Translations under genes and position numbers: made by a program
Shown here: piece by piece, positions 34,120-43,098 of the stretch
Layout: each line of letters begins with the position of its first letter
Position numbering within the stretch: position 1 is the stretch's first letter
NCBI GenBank assembly: GCA_021029095.1
Contig: JAJOHG010000213.1
Location: 1-44,654, forward strand
DNA: 44,654 bases
Origin: Phellopilus nigrolimitatus
Taxonomy: Eukaryota > Basidiomycota > Agaricomycetes > Hymenochaetales > Hymenochaetaceae
Reading direction: 5' to 3'
The notes under the pieces: generated by a model
Seen by the model: the letters and a program-made list of their open reading frames with translations, nothing else
Databases searched by the model: none
Told to the model about the DNA's origin: nothing

Positions 34120-35657
34120 ATGACAAAAGCGCACCTTTGCTTTGATTTCATCTTAGACTTGAGGTATGTACTGGATCTTTTTGCTTCCGATCTCGCGCAA
34201 GGGGACTGAGGGTCGAATTTTGCCAGCGATCTTGCCAGCGCCTGTTCAAGTAAGTGCGATATCAAGGTGCTTCGGTTCATCTTGCGGCTTCGTAGTGCAC
34301 CATCTGGTAATTTAGACCTGTTGAGAAAGATAAAACGCACCGTTGCTCAGACCTGTGGTGTGAACTTGCAGCTCAGTACCATGGCCCTGTGGAGAATTCC
34401 ACGAGTGTTGATCTCAAAGGAAATTCGACAAGCAATCCTGCAACAAAACTCGCAGACTCAACCCAAGGAAGTTCCCTCCGTCTTGCTAGTTGACGGGCCA
34501 TTTCAACCAGTCAAGTTGCTTGAGCCGTACGAAAGACGATTACCTGCAAGCGACTTCGGTGAGCATTCTCTTATGCCGTCTAACCAATGTTCTGTACTCA
34601 CTCAATCTGCAGACGCCAGGCAACAGCGTAGAGACGATGATCCAAAGTCGTTCTGAGTTGTCAAACATTGGGAAACCGCAAGGCCTCAAGCATCGAACAT
34701 ATGGTGTATGTTTGTCACTCTATTGTTATTCAGAAGCCTCACTCCATCTACAGGATACATACCGCAATAGCAATCAGCTCGACGAAGTAGTTCAGAAAGT
34801 CCCAAACTACTTACCGACGTCTACTCTATCATTGGTCTATCGTCTATGTACGTATCTCCTGGGGTTTCTCTAGCGATACCTAAGCTCATTTTTTGTAGGC
34901 TCATCCTTTGTAGCGTCATCGTTATAGATGGTGAGATGGCCGAAGATGGCAAGGACGCTCCAAATGCTGAGGTTAGCTCGCATTCAAGATACGTTTTTTA
35001 CGATGCTAACAGTGAACAGTCTGTGTAGCAGAGTTGTGAACTCGATTATTCTCTCGACGATGAAGATTCGCACCTTTACTCCGCGAGACAAAGGTAAGCA
35101 CTCGAGCCTGTCTTGGGTTCTACGATGGCTCTTTACGATGAGTTTGCACCTTCAGTTTCCTAGACGGTTCAAGCTACCATATTCCGTGATCGATGGCCGC
35201 GCTTTATCCAGCAGACAGCAACGGCAGGTCACTATTTTGTTCTTCTAAACTACGCTGTATTGATGAGAAATAAGGCCGACACCAAAAGATATACACACAA
35301 ACTGATCGTCAGCGCCGTCCAGCTCCCTTCCGCAAGGTCCACAATAGCATCAGGAGACCATGCTTGAAGTACATTCGGCTGAACTTCTGGTGAGTCAATT
35401 TTCTGCGAGCGGCGAGCCTTGCTTGACTGATTTCTTCCCGAAGCCTACTAAGCTCGACAATGACGGTAAACGAGCGCAGATTCAAGTTATACCAAGCACA
35501 GGATATACGACGAAGCAAGCCAGTTCCAAAATATCTTTTTAGAGGAGAATTTGCAGCTGATTGCGCTGCGGCCAGCTCATCATCCGTGTCACGTCCGCGT
35601 GTCGTGACGTCGCATAGTCCCGATCATTCCCTCCCGTCGACGACGACTCCGGTCTGA
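34120..35657 (+). CDS. Gene X, copy 2 (unknown function, continuous model)
   Basis: Nine exons can be joined without a frame break: 34120-34163, 34227-34558, 34620-34705, 34754-34847, 34928-34971, 35029-35093, 35164-35227, 35313-35389, 35453-35657, giving 336 aa. Recognisable stretches are an N-terminal HLCFDFILDL, a basic region around RFILRLRSAPSGN, the conserved DGFP-like DGPFQPVKLLEP, an acidic LDYSLDDEDSH and a basic C-terminal half. No known domain, signal peptide or membrane segment was seen. The start is uncertain: copy 3 has an ATG 14 codons further upstream where copies 1 and 2 have ATC, and the frame stays open above. The donor of exon 7 (GTCACT) is weak. The gene is always head-to-head with ZnF. 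Confidence 0.5.
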
Positions 35658-35770
35658 ACACGATGGCGAGCGTGTACATCTTAGAGATCGAACTGCCCGG
35701 GCCTTCATGTCATTTTTGGAATCTGGTCGGAGAATCGTATCCGCTGGAACTCTCACAACGTCAAACTTGG

Positions 35771-36061
35771 TCACGCTACAAGTACATTAGCTGGTGTAAG
35801 AAAAGATTTGATTGCTCGATCTATGGCGAAGTTATTTGCATCTCTAGTCTTGCTTTCCTTACCAGCACCTCGAGCTGAAGCGGTACTCAAGGCATCTTCC
35901 AAGGTCCGGATGACCATGGCCATCATTCTCGACAGATTTTCTGCTACTTCTGCGTGCTCTTATGTGTGTGCAACCACACCCGTGCTTTCACGCTCAACGC
36001 CGATCAACTTCTTATCATGAGATTTGTAGCCAACGTTTTCTTTCGCCTTCTCGTCGGTCCA
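35771..36061 (-). pseudogene. Fragment of an unknown gene with an in-frame stop
   Basis: The minus strand reads as protein-like over 97 codons (WTDEKAKENVGYKSHDKK near the start, SRMMAMVIRTLEDALSTAS later), interrupted once by TAA after GVVAHT. The equivalent place in copy 3 (around 43640-43860) carries the same TAA and extra indels, yet keeps similar residues (AEVA...VIRTLE). The stop therefore predates the duplication of copies 2 and 3, or it lies in an unrecognised intron. No domain recognised. Confidence 0.35.
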
Positions 36062-37649
36062 CTAGGGCAAAATCTCAAAACATTGAACGCGGGGAACTAC
36101 TGTTTTCTTGATGCAGTGTTCGTGTTTCTGTGAAGCGAGAGATGGTCACGTAATCTCATTCCTTTCGTCTACTCCTCGACCTGCTTCTTTGCCGAGTTTT
36201 TTTCGCTACATGGCCAGTTGCGAGTATCAGTCGAGCTCTTGATACCCAGTTCTGGTTGGACAAGGTATGTTACTCTATTTGAATCTGCTTGGCTAGAATT
36301 CTCATATCTCACTGATTATGCAGACGTACTGCATGGTTGTGACGGCATCAGCGGGGTACTGCGAGATTGTTTTGCGCAAGAGCAGAACTCGGATTCTGCC
36401 TCAGTTCGTCCATTCGACACTAAATTCCACTCTACTATTCCGTTTCTACTATTCACTATTTGTCCCAGCTTCATATGACCATATGGCTCATCGGAACTTG
36501 ACGAAGAGGATCAATGCGACGAACGCCTTTGATACCGCCTACACAAGTGATAAGCTTAGCACAACTGAGGAAATCAAACATTACACGAAGTCCGACGACC
36601 GCGACGCAGGTCCATCGACACCGTTTCCGCAATCATTATGCTCTGCTGCGCTCTCCGATAAGAGCCCATATCTGTGAACATCTGGGAATGGCACTCGGAC
36701 TTCGAATGATTAGCTTTGCCGTGGCGGTGTCGGCTTCTTAGGCGTATTCGCTCAGATGGCGCCAATGACGAGCTCGCCGATGTGGTATGAGGGCGACCTT
36801 AATTATGGCGCTCGCACATAATCATTTTGAGAGCAGACTTCACGCCCTTCGTTGACGAGAAGCGCTCTTATCATCTGCCGCCGTTTTTCACCAGCCAAGA
36901 TTTGCAACTGTACGGCCAGTTCGAAGCTCGACCACGGGGAGGGCGAAAATAGAAACTCGAAACAGGCGCAAGGTGGCGGATGATTATGTCTGCTGGTGCT
37001 CAATAACGATTCAGCCGGCCGCATTGACAATCTGGAACCAGGTAGCGCTTGTCCCAGCCAAGCGATGGGCTGACTTTCTCAAATATTCTGCTACATATAT
37101 TGTATGGCGGTATGCGTATACACGTCTGCCACTCCTTGCATCTCTCCCTCCCCTCCCGTGCTTTCTTTTTTATCTGCATTCTAAACGGCTCACTCTCGAT
37201 AATTGCAAATCTATGCTGACAGCACTGCGTTCGATGGCAACGAAATCATCGCATAATGTAATCCCCCGTTCTGCCTTCGGGCTACATGCTACCATTGTCT
37301 GTTTATTGTAAAGATACCACATCCATGTATTTCTGGTATTAGTAATTATAAATGTCTTATACAAGCGTTCCTAAGCAAACTATTTAGGCAACGGTATAAT
37401 GGTCGTCGAACACACTCACGTGATCCGCCACAATCTTATACGGGTCCAACGCCATTGTGACATTCTCCTCATCTTTATCAATGACAAGAACCATCTCGTT
37501 TACTCATATAACCCACTCTCATAAGCATCTGTGACTATAGAGGATTTATACGTTGTCTCCTTGCTCCCTATATCAATTATACGATACAGCTCGTATCGAG
37601 CCGCAGTTCGCACAGAGATACAATTTCAATTTCCCCCCTTCTAAACGTT
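36062..37649. other. Tail of copy 2 and intergenic
   Basis: Up to about 36840 this is still shared with copy 3. Beyond that it is unique. A short minus-strand frame at 37494-37384 (36 aa, beginning MVLVIDKDEENV, with a GTGAGT donor-like site inside) looks coding-like but is too short to call. A plus-strand frame around 36973-37310 is unrecognised. Confidence 0.35.
36483..36677 (+). CDS. Small conserved frame in the copy 2 tail
   Basis: A 64 aa open frame starting MAHRNLTKRINATNAFDTAY. The matching frame in copy 3 (43934-44113, 59 aa) starts MAYQNLKERINATSAVDAA, and the first ~40 residues align without a frame shift although the DNA has diverged. After that the two copies go out of register. 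It may be a real small gene, or the first exon of a longer one that continues to the right. Function unknown. Confidence 0.3.
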   Translation: MAHRNLTKRINATNAFDTAYTSDKLSTTEEIKHYTKSDDRDAGPSTPFPQSLCSAALSDKSPYL

Positions 37650-38590
37650 ATGGGGAACACCGCCTCCTTTGCTTCGAGTCCGCCAGAATATCGAGGATGT
37701 GTCGAGGTCTTGCCCCGCAAGGCGACACACTCTGTGGCACTCACTAAATTGACGGTTCTATCGAGGGTACGTTTGTTTAAAACCGTCAAATTTCTGAAAT
37801 CCCATCAAGAAAATCGGATATATATATACTAACAGCCTCATTTAGCTTCGTACACAGAACCTGCTCAACGATCCTGAAGATTCCGAGAAAGAGTATGATT
37901 TACTGGCGCCATGGACAACGGTACTAAGCAACGATCACATTGACGAGGCCTTCCTATATAAATCTCCTGACGGAAAATGGGTGCCATTCGAACACAGTAC
38001 AAAGGCTGCGAATATAGTGGCAAGTACTAGGTACTTCATTTTTGAAAACGATGCAGGTTCTGACTGTAGCCTCTGATTATAGGCCGTGACCCACCGTCCC
38101 GTTCATGCTGCTAAAATACAAAATATCGACTGTGCTGAATACAAGACTGCTTTGAGAACGTACTCTGGGCTGTCGCCGAAACAAACAGAAGAGATCAGTG
38201 CGGATGAGGAGGTTGAAGCTGTGGAGGGTGTTTACGGTATGCTTTCGAGTTAGATACTTTCAGTGATTTGCATTCTAACATAGATTGTTAAAAGGAGACA
38301 ACAGCCTTACGACTGTGAATACTGCTAGCTCCGTGGAGAATGTGAAGGGTATCCCAGAACTAGGCTCTCAGCTGCCAGTATCTCCTCCCGAGCTATGGGG
38401 CCCCGCAGTCTGGGAGGACTGGTACAACTCTATCGAACGGATTGTTATGGAGACAGAACAAGAAAGAGCACTCCGAATTTTGGACGAACCGCGCAAAGGA
38501 CCGATCGGGCTGTCTTTAATCGAGGCCTACAGCTTGCACTACATCGACAACTTCTACTCCATATCCGTTGGACGCTTTCTCGACACTTAA
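37650..38590 (+). CDS. Unknown protein with N-myristoylation-like start
   Basis: Four exons give 246 aa in phase: 37650-37766, 37846-38019, 38083-38236, 38295-38590. The protein begins MGNTAS, which fits the N-myristoylation pattern (Gly2, Ser6), and would then be membrane-associated. It has no helix-rich membrane segments and no domain I recognise; the C-terminal half is tryptophan-rich around PELWGPAVWEDWYNSIER. Intron 1 has a clear TACTAAC branch site. Intron 2 only works with a GC donor (GCAAGT at 38020), because the nearby GT site brings in a stop. Beyond the stop another frame stays coding-like to 38826 (acidic EENTEEELDSD), so the true 3' end may differ. It lies between copies 2 and 3 and is single-copy. 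Confidence 0.5.
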
Positions 38591-39589
38591 TGGACCGGAA
38601 AAAAAGGAAGATAAACCAGAGCAAGAGGCGGAGAAACATTGCCAGCCCGCCCAGATACAGGCCTTCGCCGCTCTCCGCTTCTTTCCTCCCAGGAAGCTTT
38701 GAGTTCGAGGGTGATAATATCGAGGAGAACACCGAGGAGGAGCTCGACTCCGACAGGCCCATAGCTATGATCTTTTCAAGGCGCGGCGCTCGCCTCGAGA
38801 TCCCTAAGTTCGATGAGTTTTTGTAATCCACAACTACAACTGTATGTATCTCGCAGGCGGAACGCATGCTTCTGCCGTCGACGACAGCTTTGTACTGCCT
38901 ATATGTACTATTGAATGACTTTGTATATCTTCATCACTTTCCTCCGGTCGAACTATCAGTCATTTCTCTCCCAGACAGTAGTACACTTATGGCATCTAGC
39001 ATAAACTCCTTCTTATAAATGCTATACTAATAGCAGATCCTTTCGGGATAAGGTTTCTGCAAATTGCAATCATCAAAAGCATCTTGCTGGATATGAGACC
39101 AGAGATTATGCGGCCGAGCTTGAGTCGCGTCGCACTTGTCACAAATGCGACGAGTCTGAAGTGGTATATAAAAAACAACGAACATTTGACGCGGCATCAC
39201 CAACCAGACATTGTAACAGATTCTTGTTAGATATAAATGTTCGGAGACTTAGTTTGAATACAGACAACACAACTGCGAAACAAAAACAAGATCATAGTCC
39301 AGTAAACACGCTGAGGTTACACTAGTCACGAAAGCAGAAATCGAGGTAACAAAGGGGGGAAAAGGTGATAAATGGGTAGGGGAATAGAAAGTCGCGAAAA
39401 AATTCGGTATTCAAAAGATGCAGACAACATAAACGAGGAAATAAATAGAGATCAAGACAGACCAAACACGCCAAGGTCACATACACACCGGACGCGAAGG
39501 CGGAGAAAACAGCTGTACAAATCGTGGAAACAAATGGAAGGGAATCCGGCGATGATGAAGATGACATACGAGACGGGTGCGGGATTCCC
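38591..39589. other. Intergenic; 3' flank of copy 3
   Basis: 38591-38826 holds an open, lysine/glutamate-rich stretch that may belong to the preceding gene. From about 39228 the sequence is the conserved 3' flank of the ZnF unit. Nothing else was recognised. Confidence 0.4.
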
Positions 39590-41337
39590 CTATTTCTTCT
39601 TGCCCTTTCCTCTCTCGCGCTCTTTGATTGGCACCACAGAGCCTGGGTGATCTTCCCTGCAATGCCGTTGCATCGCGTCAAAGCGACTGTATGTCAAGTC
39701 ACAGTATACGCATCCGACCCTTCCGCTCGCCCCGCCGCCAGGCCCGCGCGGACATCTGGCTTTGTGCCGTGTGAGGTCACTACGATGCGCACATGAAGCT
39801 TCGCACCCGGGGTAATCGCAGTGGAATCGTGGACCTTCCGGCTTCTCAGACGGACTCGCTGCAGCCTGAGGAGCGGCTTTCGCTGTGTTCTTGGCCTTTG
39901 GCGGCCTTGCCTTGTCCGCGCGAGCAGCCTTGGTCGTCTTCTCTGTCCTCGACGGTCCCGCCTCGCTCGCGCGAGTATTTGCTACGGCTCCCCGACTCGA
40001 GCCCTCAATGAATTCGGGCATTACATACGCCTGGGCATCGTTCCCGCACGGTGGGAAACCGGGGAAGGCAGGGAGGGTGAAGAGGGTGGGAGGGCAGTCC
40101 TCCTGCGATGGGTTGGGAGCCCTTGGTTCGGGTACTCTGAAAGCGTCTTCGGGCACACCGTACGGGTTCGCTGCGGCCTGCCGAGCTGCCTTCGTCGTCT
40201 TTATATTCTTCGATGGCCTTGCTTTGCTCGCCCGAACGGCCTTCGTTTTCTTATCCGTCCTGGACGGAACCGCCTTGCTTGAACGTGAAGGACTTGCTGC
40301 TGAAGCTCCATTGCTCGAGCCTTGAACGAATTCGGGCATGTCATGTGCCTGAGGATCGTTCCCGGACGGTGGGAAACCTGGGACGGCAGGGAGGGTGAAG
40401 GGGGTGGAACGGTGGTGGGATGAGGTAGGAGCTCTTGATTCGAGCATCCCAAACGCGTCTTCGGGTTCATCGTACGGGCTTTCTGCAGTCAGACGAACGG
40501 CCTTCGTTGTGTTCTTCGCCTTGCTCTTGCGAGTGGCCTTCGTCGACTTCTGCGTTCTCGACGGTCCCGCCTTGCTCGAACGAGGAGCGTTTGCTGCTGC
40601 AGCTCCACTGCTCGAGCCTTGAACGAACTCGGGCATGTTATGTGCTTCGGAACTGTTCCCGGACGGTAGGAAACCTGGAACGGCAGGGAGGGTGAAGGAG
40701 GTGGGACGGTGGTCCTGGTGCGTTGGATACGGAGGGCCGATGGAGCGACTGAGCGAGATCTGCTGATGGCTTGCTTGAGGATTGCTAGGAGGGCTTTCCG
40801 ACGGCGGAGTCGGGTAGGCCCTCTCTGCGGGCAGCATAGCCGGGAGAGTGTCGGGCCCGGGATACAAGTCCCATTGATTATCTATGGTGCGTGCATTAGA
40901 CAAGTCAAATAAGTGTTTTTACAAAGGACATACAGTTCGAATTTCGTCCTAATTCGAGAACCCCACCTGCTTCGACTTCCTCCTGACTTCCGATCGAGGC
41001 GGTAGTGGCGGGGTTTAGCATTAGCAGAGCGGGGTCAATACAGTCGGAGGCCGTGAACTCTTCCGTCCTGTGGAAAAACTCGTCTACTAGAATACCCGTG
41101 TCGTGCAAAGGATTGTCGTTCGGGCGATTGTCATGCGGAGAATTGTAGCTTTGACCGACTGTCGCTCCAGCCTAACAAAGCGCATTATCAGCATCCAAGT
41201 CTATGTCAAAGAGAATCGTGCAAAAAATGTACAAGAATTTGAGCGGTGCTGAATAGAATAGACACAAAGTTGCAGTCCGAGGAGGCCACTGGGACCAGCG
41301 GCGCATCAGGATTTCCAGGTAGCTGTGAAGAAGGCAT
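39590..41337 (-). CDS. Repeat-rich basic protein with two C-terminal zinc fingers (ZnF), copy 3
   Basis: Diverged paralogue of ZnF copies 1 and 2: exons 41337-41233, 41171-40934 and 40881-39590, giving 544 aa. It has about three modules, shorter than the other copies, with the same MPEFVQGSS, GPSRT and lysine/alanine-rich elements. The first finger reads CDYPGC...H...C, and the second is canonical CVYC...H...H. The tail is more basic (KERERGKGKKK) than in the others. The third-exon acceptor could alternatively lie closer to AERAYPTPPSES; both keep the frame. Conservation of exon structure and fingers despite sequence divergence argues that this protein is, or was until recently, under selection. 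Confidence 0.72.
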
Positions 41338-41635
41338 GTTTGTAAGAGGAGAAGATGAGGGAAGAAGGACAGATGTGAGGGGAAGGTGTGAGTGGATGGA
41401 TGAAAGCGCGAACGAACGAAGATGTTGACTTGGCCACACGAATTTATGTGTGACGTCCCGTGACTGCAACCCGAACGAACCCCCCGAGAACCAGGTCTTC
41501 AGTAACAACCATCGACATTTCTAGCTCCGAACCCGGCCAGTAAGACGCCCAAGTTACAAAGATAGGTATCTGTGTGTCGACGAGCTTTCTAGTCGAGTTG
41601 AGAATCATTTAAACAGGCTCAGTCGCCGAGCCACA
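41338..41635. promoter_or_regulatory. Shared divergent promoter, copy 3
   Basis: Counterpart of the 342 bp promoters in copies 1 and 2, with the pyrimidine-rich tract by the ZnF start and the GTGACGTCCCGTGAC segment near 41450-41464 retained despite divergence around it. Confidence 0.5.
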
Positions 41636-43098
41636 ATGGCTCCGCGGACGACGATTCAGCATATCCTATCGGGAAACATGAGAAAAGCGCACCTTTGCTT
41701 TGATTTTATCTTAGACTTGAGGTATGTACTGGATCATTTGTCCTCCAATCTCGCGCGAGGGAACTGAGAGTTGATTGTGACAGCGACCCTTCAAGTAAGT
41801 GCGATATCAAGCTCAGGATCTCTAGGTTCATCTTGTTGCTTCGTATTGCACCAGCTGGTAGTTTCAACCTGTCGAGGAAGATAGAAATCCACCGTTGCTT
41901 AGACCTGTGGTGCGGACTTGCAGCTCAGTACCATCGCCCTGCGCGGAAATTCACGAGCCTTGACTCAAAGGAAACTCGACAAGCAACGCTGCATAACTCG
42001 CGGTCTCAGCTCAAGGAAGTTCCCTTCGTCTTGCTACTTGACGGGCCGTTTCAACCAGTCAAGTTGCTTGAGCCGGAAAATAGACGACTCCCTGCATGCG
42101 ACTTCGGTGAGCATTCTCTTATGCCGTCCGGCCAATGTTCTGCACTCACTCATTCTGCAGACGCCAGGCGACATCGCAGAGACGGTGAATCAAGTCGTTT
42201 CGTGTTGGGTTATCAAGCATTGGCCATGCGGAAAGTCCTTAGCATCGAACATATTGTGTGTCTGTCATTCTATTGTTATTGTTATTCAGAAGCCTAACTC
42301 CATCTACAGGATACATATCGTAATAGCAATCAGTTCGACGAACTAGTTCAGAAAGTCCCAAACTACTTACCGACGTCTACTCTATCATTGGTCTATCATC
42401 TATGTACGTATCTCCTGGGGTTTCTCTAGTGATATCTAAGCTCATTCTGTGCAGACTCATCCTTTGTAGCGTCATCGTACTAGATGGTGAGGTAGCCGGA
42501 GATGGCAAGATGGCAAGGACGCCCCAAATAATCAGGTTAGTTCGCATCCGGGATACGTTCTCTACGATGCTAACGGCGGATGGTCTGTGGAGCAGAGTTG
42601 TGAGTGAACTCGATTTCTCTCTCGACGTTGAAGATTCGCACCTTTACTCCGCCAGTCAAAGGTAAGCACTCGAGCCTGTCTTGGATTGTACGATGGCTCT
42701 TTATCGTAAACTTGCACCTTCAGTTCCCTAGATGGTCCAAGCTACCATATTCCGTGACCGATGGCCGCGCTTTATCCAGCAGGTCACTATTTTGTTCTTC
42801 TAAGCTACGCTGTATTGATAAGAAATTGGGCCGAAAACAAAATACAAACTCACTAGCTTCACCGTCAACGCCATCCAGCACCCTTCTGCAAGGTCCACAA
42901 TAGCACCATACGGGCTCCATGGCTGAAGTGCATTGTCGAGGCTTCTGGTGAGTCAAAAATCCGCGAGCGGCGAGCCTTGATTGATTTCTTTCTCGAAGCC
43001 GACTGAGCTCGACAATGACGGTAAACGAGTGCAGATTCAAGATATACCGAGCACAGGATATACGACGAAGCAAGCCAGTTCCAAGATATCTTTTTTAA
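41636..43098 (+). pseudogene. Gene X, copy 3 (several frame lesions)
   Basis: Homologous to 34120-35657. It starts with an ATG (MAPRTTIQHILSGN) that copies 1 and 2 have lost. Exons 1 and 2 (41636-41721, 41784-42106) keep the phase of copy 2. The third exon is two bases longer, which shifts the frame. The exon equivalent to 35029-35093 contains GAGTGA insertions with an in-frame stop. The last exon has one extra T in a T run, giving TAA at 43096-43098. Taken together the 3' half is unlikely to be translated as in copy 2. Alternative splicing might rescue parts. Function unknown. Confidence 0.5.

Larger units (their letters stand above)
31167..36840. repeat. Copy 2 of the duplicated unit
   Basis: The part 31167-35631 is the inverted partner of 20998-25413. 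The whole block to about 36840 is also a direct, older duplicate of the block starting near 39228: ZnF, promoter, gene X and a tail with conserved fragments follow in the same order. The proximal end shares CTCCGAAC just before the boundary with copies 1 and 3. No long terminal repeats, reverse transcriptase or transposase were seen. Confidence 0.85.
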
